DNA of 9,387 nt from Sphingomonadaceae bacterium (GTDB lineage: Bacteria; Pseudomonadota; Alphaproteobacteria; Sphingomonadales; Sphingomonadaceae): assembly GCA_014380205.1 (NCBI GenBank), contig JACMKH010000152.1:1-9387 (forward strand), given 5' to 3'. Below, piece after piece: positions 1 through 6,983 of the stretch. Under the pieces are notes generated by a model. That model saw only the letters and a program-made list of their open reading frames with translations, made no database searches and had not been told where the DNA came from. Both the position numbers and the translations under genes were made by a program. Every line of letters begins with the position of its first letter. Positions within the stretch are counted from its first letter, which is position 1.

Positions 1-409
1 GATTGGCCTCGGCAACCGCGCGGAGCGCGTCGAGCCCGCGCCGCCGGTCGATCCGCCGCGTTATCACGATCGCGCGGTCGATCGCGGCGTCGACCAGCCC
101 CGGAGCGAGCGCGAGCGCGCGGTCATAGGCGGCGACCGATGCCTCGCCCTCGCCGAGATCGTCCAGCAGGCTCGCATATTCGGCGTGAAGCGCCGCATCG
201 CGCGGGCGCCCGGCGAGCGCGCGCTCATAAGCGATCCGCGCTTGTTCGCGCCGTCCCTGGCGCTTCAGGATTTGCGCGGCGAGATGCGCGAGCGTCAGAT
301 CCTCGGGGCGCTCGCTGAGCAGCCGTCGCAGCCCGGTCTCGGCGTCGCCGAGCCGCCCCTCGCCGAGCGCGCGCCGCGCCTCGGCCAGATCGCCGCCGAA
401 ATCAGCCAT
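1..409 (-). CDS. Tetratricopeptide-repeat protein, N-terminal part (C-terminus beyond the window)
   Basis: The reading frame opens at ATG 409 (MADFGGDLAEARRAL) and stays open for 136 codons to the left edge, so only the N-terminal part is visible. The visible part is alpha-helical and built of TPR units: the terminal proline of each unit falls at residues 35, 69 and 103, exactly 34 residues apart, with typical small and aromatic helix-packing residues between (for example IAYERALAGRP and AAYDRALALAP). TPRs are protein-interaction scaffolds. There is no signal peptide or membrane segment in the visible part. In sphingomonads such N-termini often precede a sulfotransferase or 2OG-Fe(II) oxygenase domain; that domain, if present, is outside the window, so the enzymatic role is unknown. 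The gene starts 54 bases after the cyclase stop and could share its transcript. AAGAG lies a little far upstream as a weak ribosome site. Confidence 0.82.
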   Translation of the reverse strand, partial: MADFGGDLAEARRALGEGRLGDAETGLRRLLSERPEDLTLAHLAAQILKRQGRREQARIAYERALAGRPRDAALHAEYASLLDDLGEGEASVAAYDRALALAPGLVDAAIDRAIVITRRIDRRRGLDALRAVAEAN

Positions 410-463
410 AGCGCGCGACTCTTATCGCAGACGCGCGGAGTGGCAAGCGCGCGTTCGGAAGGA

Positions 464-1702
464 TTACATCACCAGCCGATAGACCGCGGTCTCGCCGATC
501 CCCTTGAGCGTCAGCGTTTCGGCCGGCCCATAGGCGTTGCCCGCGCAGGTCTGGTAGTAGGTCGCCGCAGAGACCGCGATGCCGTTGGGCTCGGCGATCC
601 CCTCGATCCGGCTGGCGACGTTCATCGTGTCGCCCCAATAATCATAGGCGAGCCGGTTGGTGCCCACCACGCCGCCGACCACCGGGCCCGAGTGGATGCC
701 GATGCGGAGCCGGACATCGATTCCCGTCTCGGCCGCCACCGCCTTCATCCGCTCGATCAGCGCGCGCCCGAAGGCGAGCGCGGCCTCGGCGCCGCTCCCC
801 GACGAGGCGGTTCCGCCCGAGACGGCGAGATAGGCGTCGCCGATCGTCTTGACCTTCTCGACGCCGCATTGCGCGACGCATTCGTCGGCGATCGAGAAGA
901 AGCGGTTGAGCGTCTTGACGAGATGCCCCGCCGACAGCGTTCGCGCGAGCTGTGAGAAGCCGACGATGTCGACGAAGATCACCGAGACGTCGGAGAAGGC
1001 GTCGGCGACGGTCTCGCCCGCGCGCAGCCGCGCCGCAACCTCGCGCGGCAGGACGTTGTAGAGCAGCTCCTCGGTTTTCGCGCGCTCGGCGTCGAGCGCG
1101 AGATTGGCCGCGAAGCCGCCCCGCGCGCGCCGGTCGATGTCCCAGTTCACATAGCTCGCGAACACGAAGAAAGTGCTGAAATTGGTTAGCGTGTAGAGCT
1201 TGGCGATGAACGCGCCCTCGGAGAGCGCGAGGAACAGCAGGTAGAGCGCGAGGATGGCGCCGGCCCAGATCAGATAGAGCCGCACCGTCGCGACGAAGCC
1301 GATCCCCGCGAACACCACGAGGATCCCCATGTTGATCACCGCCATGCCGAAGCGCGAGATTCCGGTGAGCGCGGCTTGATCGGCGAGCGCCTCGATCAGC
1401 ATCGCCATCGCGACGGTGAGTAGGCTGAACAGCGCGAGGTCGGTCCAGCCGTGGCGCAGATAGTAGCGCGTGCCGAGCAGCGCGTAGAAGCCGCCGAGCA
1501 CCCCGACGAACATCCCCGCCGCGATGCTGTAGTCGATCACGCCTTCGCGCGGGAAATGGAGCGGGTTCAACGTGATGTATGAGACGAAAGTGGCGATCCC
1601 GATCACGATCAGCGCGCGGCTCGCCGGCACGCGCGCGGCGCGCTCGCTCTCGACATAGCGCGCCTCGATCTCGGGATCGGCGAAGCGATGGATCAGCGGC
1701 AA
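464..1702 (-). CDS. Membrane-bound class III adenylate cyclase (six-helix N-terminus plus cyclase homology domain)
   Basis: Predicted to make cAMP from ATP at the inner membrane. I place the start at TTG 1702 (412 residues) because a strong AGGGGGG ribosome site lies about 5 bases upstream; another in-frame TTG at 1756 would add 18 non-domain residues and has no good ribosome site. The N-terminal half holds six hydrophobic segments at about residues 30-45, 55-77, 88-106, 118-140, 142-161 and 170-187. A short linker with LLYNVLPREVAARL (213-226), typical of class III cyclases, leads into the catalytic domain (about 235-410). Metal aspartates are D245 (FVDIVG) and D289 (TIGDAY); the purine-selecting pair is K285 and D358, which fits ATP rather than GTP; transition-state residues are N361 and R365 (MNVASR). 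All catalytic residues are present, so a single chain could form an active homodimer. No HAMP or other known sensor domain is visible. It follows the ATP12 gene by 67 bases. Confidence 0.93.
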   Translation of the reverse strand: MPLIHRFADPEIEARYVESERAARVPASRALIVIGIATFVSYITLNPLHFPREGVIDYSIAAGMFVGVLGGFYALLGTRYYLRHGWTDLALFSLLTVAMAMLIEALADQAALTGISRFGMAVINMGILVVFAGIGFVATVRLYLIWAGAILALYLLFLALSEGAFIAKLYTLTNFSTFFVFASYVNWDIDRRARGGFAANLALDAERAKTEELLYNVLPREVAARLRAGETVADAFSDVSVIFVDIVGFSQLARTLSAGHLVKTLNRFFSIADECVAQCGVEKVKTIGDAYLAVSGGTASSGSGAEAALAFGRALIERMKAVAAETGIDVRLRIGIHSGPVVGGVVGTNRLAYDYWGDTMNVASRIEGIAEPNGIAVSAATYYQTCAGNAYGPAETLTLKGIGETAVYRLVM

Positions 1703-1769
1703 GTGGTCCCCCCTCGATGCGCGATCGTCTTGGCATGAATCGGGGCGGCGGGCCAAGCGGCGCGCAGGC

Positions 1770-2468
1770 TCAAGCCTGATCGAGCAGCCGCCACATGCGG
1801 ATCGCCGCCGCGAAATTGCGCCGGCGCTCGCCGAGCGCGGCGATCGCTTCGGGCATCTCGCCCCATTGCTGCATCTGCCATTCCTCGTCGAGGTTGACCG
1901 CCGCCCAGACCTCGTCCTCCTCGAACGCGCCTTCGGTCAGCGCAAGCGCGGCGACGAGCGAGCCGCCGAGCTTGACCAGCGGGGCGAGCGCGGCGAGGCG
2001 GAAGGGATCGAGCGCGGCGACCTCGCGCGTCAGCCGCTCGATCGTCGCCGCGGGCTGCGGCCGGTGGACGATGCCCGTGACCACCTCGAACTTGATGTCG
2101 AAGCGCCGTCTCGCCCAGTCGAGCAGCGGATCCCAGGCCCGCGCCTGGCGCGCGACGAGCTCGGCCGGCTGCGCGGCGCGGTAGCAGAGCAGATCGGTCC
2201 CGCCATATGCTGCGTACTCATTGACGAAATATGGGCGGTCGGGCGCGATCACGTCGATCGCGGAATTGGCGAGACCATTGAGCAGCATCGAGTGCGGGTC
2301 GACCACCTCCCCCTGCGCGTTCCATTCGGCGGCGATCGCTTCGGCGAGCGCGCGCGTCGGCACCGCGAACGGGCGGGGGAAGGGCGGCAGCGTCGGGTTG
2401 CCGTCGAGCGCGACGCCCCAGCCCGCGCCGGCGGCGGTCGCCTCGGCCTGACGATAGAAGCGCTTCAT
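1770..2468 (-). CDS. ATP12-family F1-ATPase assembly chaperone
   Basis: ATP12 proteins bind the free F1 alpha subunit before it joins the catalytic hexamer of ATP synthase; the family occurs in mitochondria and alphaproteobacteria but not in E. coli. The 232-residue product shows the family pattern in order: FYRQAEA near the N-terminus (4-10), GWGVALDGNPTLP (16-28), PTRALAEAIAAEW (37-49), VDPHSMLLNGLANSAID (56-72), YGGTDLLCYRA (88-98), WDPLLDW (112-118), the GSLVAALAL helix (169-177) and the C-terminal DEEWQMQQWGEMPEA (194-208). The length is usual for bacterial members, and the protein should be cytosolic. The start is ATG 2468, with GGAGGAG about 12 bases upstream; it overlaps the stop of the 83-residue membrane-protein gene as ATGA, so translation is probably coupled. 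An open frame continues upstream of this ATG but encodes no family sequence. Confidence 0.93.
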   Translation of the reverse strand: MKRFYRQAEATAAGAGWGVALDGNPTLPPFPRPFAVPTRALAEAIAAEWNAQGEVVDPHSMLLNGLANSAIDVIAPDRPYFVNEYAAYGGTDLLCYRAAQPAELVARQARAWDPLLDWARRRFDIKFEVVTGIVHRPQPAATIERLTREVAALDPFRLAALAPLVKLGGSLVAALALTEGAFEEDEVWAAVNLDEEWQMQQWGEMPEAIAALGERRRNFAAAIRMWRLLDQA

Positions 2469-2716
2469 GGCTCGCGCGGGCTCCTCCAGCGCTTGGCGAG
2501 TAGCTTGGGCAACAGCAGCGATTCGAACGCGCCGATCACGACCAGCGGCGCGCCGGCCAGCGGCCAGCCGCCTTCGCGCAGGATGTCGCCTGCCCAGATC
2601 CACATGCCGAGGATCATCAGCAGCACGCCGACGAACTGGACCAGCACGAGCGTGTGATAGCGCGATTTGGCGAGCTGTTCGCGTTGCTCGGGAGTGAGCC
2701 CGTCATCAGGAATCAT
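2465..2716 (-). CDS. Small two-helix membrane protein of unknown function
   Basis: An 83-residue protein beginning MIPDDGLTPEQREQLAKSRY. Two hydrophobic segments are clear, about residues 22-42 (TLVLVQFVGVLLMILGMWIW) and 50-69 (GWPLAGAPLVVIGAFESLLL), followed by a basic tail (KLLAKRWRSPREP). It is probably an inner-membrane hairpin. I recognise no characterised family. The start at ATG 2716 has GGAGA about 8 bases upstream. The gene overlaps the end of the HAD phosphatase gene by 11 bases and shares ATGA with the ATP12 start, so it is embedded in a coupled operon. Its place just before an F1-ATPase assembly chaperone makes a link to membrane energetics conceivable, but that is a guess from position only. 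Confidence 0.85.
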   Translation of the reverse strand: MIPDDGLTPEQREQLAKSRYHTLVLVQFVGVLLMILGMWIWAGDILREGGWPLAGAPLVVIGAFESLLLPKLLAKRWRSPREP

Positions 2717-3371
2717 ATCTGCTCTCCAGCCATGGCGGGATCGCGCTCGGATGATCGGCGACCCAGTCGGCGCCCTCCGCGCGCAATTCGTCGTGCGCGT
2801 GATAGCCCCAGGCGACGCCGATCGCCAATACGCCTGCGGCCCTCGCCATCGCGATGTCCCAGCTCGTGTCGCCGATCATCACGGTGGTTTCGGGCGCCGC
2901 GCGCGCGTCGGCGATGCACGCCTCGATCATCGAGGGATGCGGCTTGGAGGGATGGCGGTCGGCGGTGTGGAGCGCGGCGAAGCGGCCGGCAAGGCCATGC
3001 GCGTCGAGCACCGCGGCGAGCCCGCGATCGGATTTGCCCGTCGCGACGCCGAGCAGCCAGCCTTGCGCGGCGAGCGCATCGAGGCACTCGGCGACACCCT
3101 CGAACAGCGGCTCGTGGACGACGCCCGCGCCGCGCATCGCCTGGAACGCGCGCTTGTAGTCCTCGGCGAGCGCAGCGTGGAGCGCGTCCTCGCCCTCCGG
3201 AAGCAGCGCGCGCATCGCCTCTACGAGGCTCAAGCCTACGATGCGCCGGGTCGAGTCGCGCGCCGGAGGATCGAGCCGCGCGGCCGCGAAGGCCTTCTCC
3301 ATCGCGTCGCAGATGTTCGCCTGGCTGTCGACCAGCGTCCCGTCGCAATCGAAGATGGCGAGGCGGTTCAC
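2706..3371 (-). CDS. HAD-superfamily (subfamily IA) phosphatase, phosphoglycolate-phosphatase-like
   Basis: A 221-residue cytosolic phosphohydrolase. All four HAD motifs are present: motif I FDCDGTLVDS with nucleophile D8 and acid/base D10, motif II T111 in GVATGKSD, motif III K143 in PSKPHP, and motif IV GDTSWD with metal ligands D168 and D172. The helical cap between motifs I and II (about residues 16-85) places it in subfamily IA with Gph- and PGMB-type enzymes. The natural substrate cannot be read from the sequence: phosphoglycolate is one possibility, another small phosphomonoester equally so. The start is GTG 3371, overlapping the stop of the PaiB-like gene as GTGA, with GAGG a few bases upstream; the open frame extends further upstream but without HAD sequence. 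In my experience this gene type neighbours RluA-family and ATP12 genes in sphingomonads. Confidence 0.92.
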   Translation of the reverse strand: MNRLAIFDCDGTLVDSQANICDAMEKAFAAARLDPPARDSTRRIVGLSLVEAMRALLPEGEDALHAALAEDYKRAFQAMRGAGVVHEPLFEGVAECLDALAAQGWLLGVATGKSDRGLAAVLDAHGLAGRFAALHTADRHPSKPHPSMIEACIADARAAPETTVMIGDTSWDIAMARAAGVLAIGVAWGYHAHDELRAEGADWVADHPSAIPPWLESRYDS

Positions 3372-3970
3372 CGCGCCTCGCGCGTGAGGCGCGCGATCTC
3401 GTGCCCGCCCTGGGCCCCGAGCGCGGCCGCCACCGCATCGCGCGCGGCCTCGGGCTTGTTCTGGCCGAGCTTGATCGTGCCGCGCCACACGGCGATGGTC
3501 AGGCGAAAGCCGAGGATCGCGTCGAGCATTCTGTCAATTCGGGCGGGATCGGCCTTGGCGCGCGTCCATTCGGGCTTGGGCGCGAGGCGGCGCTCGTGCT
3601 CGTGGGCGAGCCGGTCGATCTGCGCGGCGAGCTCGTCGCGCGTCAGCGCCTCGAGCTCGCCCTCCAGCTCGACCGCGAGATAGTTCCAGGTCGGCACTTC
3701 GTCGGGGCCGAGGCCGTACCAGTCGGGGCTGATATAGGCGTGGGGCCCCTGGACGACGAACAGCGCGATCGCGCCGTCGAGATGGCGCGCGATCCGGTTG
3801 GCGCGCGCGAGGTGCAACCCCAGCGTCTCATCGCTCTCGAACACGACCGGCACGTGCGCGACGCCGGGCCCGTCGCGTGTTGGGACGAACAGCGCGCCGA
3901 ACGCGATATCGCGCACGAAGGCGCGCATCGCCTCGCGATCCCGCCAGTGGAAACGCGGATTGGGATGCAT
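3368..3970 (-). CDS. PaiB-like FMN-binding split-barrel protein
   Basis: A 200-residue protein of the FMN-binding negative transcriptional regulator (PaiB) family, named after the Bacillus sporulation/protease repressor. Family signatures in order: HVPVVF (39-44), GLHLARAN (51-58), QGPHAYISPDWY (74-85), VPTWNY (92-97), GFRLTIAVWRGTIKLGQNK (154-172). These belong to the flavin-binding split-barrel fold. No helix-turn-helix is visible, so a flavin oxidoreductase or flavin-binding role is at least as likely as DNA binding; the regulator label is inherited from the family. The start at ATG 3970 has AGGGGA about 8 bases upstream and overlaps the preceding stop by one base (TGATG). The C-terminal end overlaps the GTG start of the HAD gene. 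The gene therefore sits inside the coupled operon between the pseudouridine synthase and the phosphatase. Confidence 0.9.
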   Translation of the reverse strand: MHPNPRFHWRDREAMRAFVRDIAFGALFVPTRDGPGVAHVPVVFESDETLGLHLARANRIARHLDGAIALFVVQGPHAYISPDWYGLGPDEVPTWNYLAVELEGELEALTRDELAAQIDRLAHEHERRLAPKPEWTRAKADPARIDRMLDAILGFRLTIAVWRGTIKLGQNKPEAARDAVAAALGAQGGHEIARLTREAR

Positions 3971-5049
3971 CAGCGGCTTCCCCTGCTCCGCCGCTCGCCT
4001 CTGCGCGCCTTGCGATAATCCTTGGCGTGCGCCTTGGCGGCGCGCTTTCTAACCGCCGCGCCATCGGGGCGGGGAGCAGCCGCGGGCGCTTCGGCATCGC
4101 CCGCCTCGAACCCCAGCGAGGCCATGCTCGCCGCGAAATGCTCGGGGAGCTCGGCGATCACCTCGAGCTTCCCGCCATCGGGATGATCGATCCGCAGCCG
4201 CCGCGCGTGGAGGTGCATCTTGCGGCTGATCCCGCCCGTCAGGAACGCCTCGGCCCCCCCATATTTGCGGTCGCCGAGAATCGGGTGGCCAATCGCGGCC
4301 ATGTGGACGCGCAGCTGGTGGGTGCGCCCCGTCCGCGGCTGAAGCTCGACGAAGGCGGCGCGATTGCCGGCGCGATCGATCACGCGATAAAGCGTCTTGG
4401 CCGCGAGCCCGCCCTCGACGACGTGCATCTTCTCGCCGCCTGTTCCCGGCTGCTTGTCGATCGCGAGTTCGATGACGCCCTCGTCGATATCGGGAACGCC
4501 GGTGACGATCGCCCAGTAGATTTTGCGCGCGGTGCGGCTTGAAAAGGATTTGGAGAAAAAGGCCGCTGCCCGCGGCCCGCGCGCGACGAGAAGCACGCCG
4601 CTGGTGTCCTTGTCGAGCCGATGGACGAGCTTGGGACGCGCGGGCGCGTCGAAGGCGAGCGCGTCGAGCAGGCCGTCGACATGCTCGGTGGTCTTCGTCC
4701 CGCCCTGCGTCGCAAGCCCCGGCGGCTTGTCGAGCACGAGCGCCGAGGCGTCGCGATGGACGACGAGCCCCTGCGCGAAGGCGATCTGGTCGTCGCTTAG
4801 TGCTGGGCGCTCGCGCTTGGGACGCGCCGCGGCGGCCCGCTCGGCGGGGGGAACGCGGATCACCTGTCCCGCCTCGATCCTGTCGCCGGGCGCGGCGCGC
4901 TTTCCGTCGACGCGCAGCTGGCCGGTGCGCGCCCAGCGCGAGACGATGTTGAAGCTCGCTTCGGGCAGATGGCGCCTGAACCACCGATCGAGCCGGATGC
5001 CGTCGTCCTCGGCGTCGACGGTGAACTGGCGGACTTCGGGCTCGCTCAT
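3970..5049 (-). CDS. RluA-family 23S rRNA pseudouridine synthase (RluC/RluD-like, S4 domain)
   Basis: Converts specific uridines of structured RNA, most likely 23S rRNA, to pseudouridine. The 359-residue protein has an N-terminal S4 RNA-binding domain (about residues 15-66, containing GIRLDRWFRRHLP and GQLRVDGKRAAPGDRIEAGQ), a linker, then the catalytic domain (about 95-310). The motif HRLDKDTSG (143-151) carries catalytic aspartate D146; GRTHQLRVHMAAIGHPILGD further on is also diagnostic. The S4 domain plus RLD motif fits RluC or RluD, and I cannot separate the two from sequence alone. The C-terminal 45 residues are an Ala/Pro linker followed by an Arg/Lys-rich tail (KRAAKAHAKDYRKARRGERR), an unstructured extension that may add RNA affinity. 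The start is ATG 5049 with no clear ribosome site; 43 bases separate it from the amidohydrolase stop. It is first in the run of overlapping genes. Confidence 0.94.
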   Translation of the reverse strand: MSEPEVRQFTVDAEDDGIRLDRWFRRHLPEASFNIVSRWARTGQLRVDGKRAAPGDRIEAGQVIRVPPAERAAAARPKRERPALSDDQIAFAQGLVVHRDASALVLDKPPGLATQGGTKTTEHVDGLLDALAFDAPARPKLVHRLDKDTSGVLLVARGPRAAAFFSKSFSSRTARKIYWAIVTGVPDIDEGVIELAIDKQPGTGGEKMHVVEGGLAAKTLYRVIDRAGNRAAFVELQPRTGRTHQLRVHMAAIGHPILGDRKYGGAEAFLTGGISRKMHLHARRLRIDHPDGGKLEVIAELPEHFAASMASLGFEAGDAEAPAAAPRPDGAAVRKRAAKAHAKDYRKARRGERRSRGSR

Positions 5050-5092
5050 CGTCGCGATCTAGCGATGGCGCACCGCAACCGCCAGCGAGGAG

Positions 5093-6832
5093 CTATCGGC
5101 ACGCGCCGCCGTCGGGCCAGCCCGTCCATCCGCGCCCGCGCACGACGCGGCCGGGCGTTGCGCCGGTGTGCTCGCCGCCGCTGAGCACCTGGACGCCGTT
5201 GACGAACACGTCGCGCATGCCGCTGGCGTATTGGTGCGGCTCGTCGAAGGTCGCGTGGTCGGCGATCGTCGCGGGATCGAACACCACGATGTCGGCGAAG
5301 GCTCCGCCCCTTAGCGACCCGCGATCGGTGAGGCCGAGGTTGGCGGCGGGGAGCGCGGTGAGGCGGCGGATCGCGTCGGGGAGGGTGAGCGCGCGCTCGT
5401 CGCGGACGTAGCGGCCGAGCAGCCGCGCGAAATTGCCATAGGCGCGCGGGTGGGTGTTGCTGCGCAGGAACACGCCCTCGGTCGCCGGCGCGCCCGCGTC
5501 GGAGCCGAAGCTCATCCACGGAAGCGCGGTCTGCGCGCGGACATTGTCCTCGGACATCAGGAAATAGGCGGTGTCGACGCGGCTGTCGTCCTCGATAACA
5601 AGGTCGATCGCGGTCTCCTCGGGGGTGAGCCCGCGCCGGGCGGCGACCTCGGCGAGGGTCATCCCGGTGAGTGGCTTGAGCGCGTCGTTGCGGAAGCCGA
5701 TCAGCAGCACATTCTCGGCGCCGCCCGCGAGCAGCAGCAGATTCTCCCAGTCGTCGCTCGGCGCGCGCATCTCGCGGATAACGCGCGCCCGGATCAGGGG
5801 GTCGCGCAGCCGCTGGACCCAAGCCTCGTGCCCGCCGTCCTGGACCCAGGTCGGCATCGCCGCGTCGAGTCCGGTCGCGCCGGCGGGGTAGGTGTACATG
5901 TCGGCGGTGATGCGAAGGCCCTCGGCGCGCGCGGCTTCGATCTGGGCAATGACCTCGGGTAGCCGGTCCCAATTCTCGCGGCCGGCGAGCTTGAGATGGT
6001 AGATTTCGGCGGGTGCGCCCGACTGGCGCGAGATGGCGATCAGCTCGGCGATCGCGCGGTCGATGTGGTTGCCCTCCGAGCGCATGTGGCTGATGTACAT
6101 GCCGCCGCAGCGGCCCGCCTCCTCGACCAGCGCGACGAGCTCGGGCGTCTCGGCGTAGCTCGCGGGCGCGTAGATCAGCGACGAGCCGACGCCGAGCGCG
6201 CCCTCCTCCATCGCGCGGCGGACGAGAGCGCGCATCTGGGCGAGCTGCTCGGGGGTCGGATCGACATCGCCCTCGCCGAGCTCGTGCATGCGCACGCTGG
6301 TCGCGCCGATGAAGCTCGCGACATTGGGCGAGACGCCGCTGGTTTCGAGATGACGGAGATATTCGTCCAGGCTGGTCCAGGGGACGGGAAAGCGGATATC
6401 CCCCTGGCGCGATATCATGAGGCGGCGCATCTCGGGGGTGAGCGGGCCCATCGAGACCCCCTCGCCGAATATCTCGAGCGTGACGCCCTGCTCGATGTCG
6501 GACATCGCGCGACCGTCCTCGATCAGCGATTCAGTCGCCCAGCTCAGCATGTTGATGAAGCCCGGGGCGACCGCGTGGCCGGCCGCGTCGATCTCGCGCT
6601 CGCCGCGGCCCTCGACCTCACCGACCGCGACGATCCGGTCGCCCTCGACCGCGACATCGCCGACATGGGGCGCGCCGCCCGAGCCGTCGTGGATCAACCC
6701 GTTGCGGATGACGAGATCGTGGGTGGCCTGGGACGCGGGGGCCGTCGCGCAGGCGGCGAGGAGGAGCAGCGCGAGAAGCGCGGTGGCGCTCCGCCGACAC
6801 GCCGCGAGCTTCGAGGTTTCCCGACGACGCAT
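5093..6832 (-). CDS. Lipoprotein of the D-aminoacylase / N-acyl-D-amino-acid deacylase family with altered metal ligands
   Basis: A 579-residue amidohydrolase-superfamily protein. I choose ATG 6832 because GGAAGGA sits six bases upstream; an in-frame ATG at 6859 has no ribosome site. The N-terminus has a basic region, a hydrophobic core (ATALLALLLLAAC) and a lipobox with C28, so a membrane-anchored lipoprotein is expected. The mature part starts with the usual beta-sandwich strand (HDLVIRNGLIHDGSG) and shares D-aminoacylase landmarks: SHMRSEG with H249, EIYHLKLAG with H279 and GSDAGAP with D445. The HxH normally found after APGFID is replaced by NMLSW (94-98), and the zinc-binding Cys region reads FGEGVSMGP with E124 in its place. 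I believe this variant is shared by related sphingomonad proteins. It may hydrolyse N-acyl-D-amino acids or peptides with a changed metal site, or have another activity. The substrate is unknown. Confidence 0.88.
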   Translation of the reverse strand: MRRRETSKLAACRRSATALLALLLLAACATAPASQATHDLVIRNGLIHDGSGGAPHVGDVAVEGDRIVAVGEVEGRGEREIDAAGHAVAPGFINMLSWATESLIEDGRAMSDIEQGVTLEIFGEGVSMGPLTPEMRRLMISRQGDIRFPVPWTSLDEYLRHLETSGVSPNVASFIGATSVRMHELGEGDVDPTPEQLAQMRALVRRAMEEGALGVGSSLIYAPASYAETPELVALVEEAGRCGGMYISHMRSEGNHIDRAIAELIAISRQSGAPAEIYHLKLAGRENWDRLPEVIAQIEAARAEGLRITADMYTYPAGATGLDAAMPTWVQDGGHEAWVQRLRDPLIRARVIREMRAPSDDWENLLLLAGGAENVLLIGFRNDALKPLTGMTLAEVAARRGLTPEETAIDLVIEDDSRVDTAYFLMSEDNVRAQTALPWMSFGSDAGAPATEGVFLRSNTHPRAYGNFARLLGRYVRDERALTLPDAIRRLTALPAANLGLTDRGSLRGGAFADIVVFDPATIADHATFDEPHQYASGMRDVFVNGVQVLSGGEHTGATPGRVVRGRGWTGWPDGGACR

Positions 6833-6926
6833 GAGCTGTCCTTCCGTTTTGCGGTTCATGCTAATCGAGGATTCGATCGGGCGGGAGATAAAATCCCGTC
6901 TCGCGGCTCGCTGCTTTCACGGCGGC

Positions 6927-6980
6927 CCCGGCTACCTGACCGGGAACGGCCGGCGGCATGGGGTTGAGCAGCGTCAGGTA
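6927..6980 (-). other. Two mutually exclusive hairpins between the AT-rich membrane gene and the amidohydrolase gene
   Basis: A five-base stem (6927-6931 with 6940-6944, CCCGG/CCGGG) has an eight-base loop, with further imperfect pairing outside it. An eight-base perfect inverted repeat TACCTGAC (6933-6940) / GTCAGGTA (6973-6980) uses the loop of the first hairpin, so both cannot form together. The second begins three bases past the TAG stop at 6984-6986. No U-run follows, so a classical intrinsic terminator is not supported. It could slow transcription, protect the mRNA end, or mark the edge of inserted DNA. Confidence 0.3.
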
Positions 6981-6983
6981 TGT

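Noticed and set aside
185..955. Plus-strand frame of 256 codons opposite the TPR and cyclase genes
   Set aside because: No family resemblance; it runs antisense across two supported genes and the gap between them.
3372..3488. N-terminal extension of the HAD gene to an ATG at 3488
   Set aside because: The added Arg/Ala-rich residues lie antiphase within the PaiB-like gene; GTG 3371 puts the HAD motif I at its usual position.
2654..4018. Long plus-strand frame of 454 codons opposite the HAD and PaiB-like genes
   Set aside because: It is dominated by Arg/Pro/Ser low-complexity sequence and spans two well-supported opposite genes, so it is a codon-bias artefact.
6882..6898. Hairpin CGGGA / TCCCG with an A/T loop upstream of the amidohydrolase
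   Set aside because: Only a five-base stem, with no T-run on the transcribed strand and no recognisable promoter elements, so no function is claimed.
5996..6967. Long plus-strand frame of 323 codons opposite the amidohydrolase gene
   Set aside because: An Arg/Ala/Asp-rich shadow of a GC-rich gene on the other strand, with no domain signature; the minus-strand frame has clear family motifs and a lipobox.
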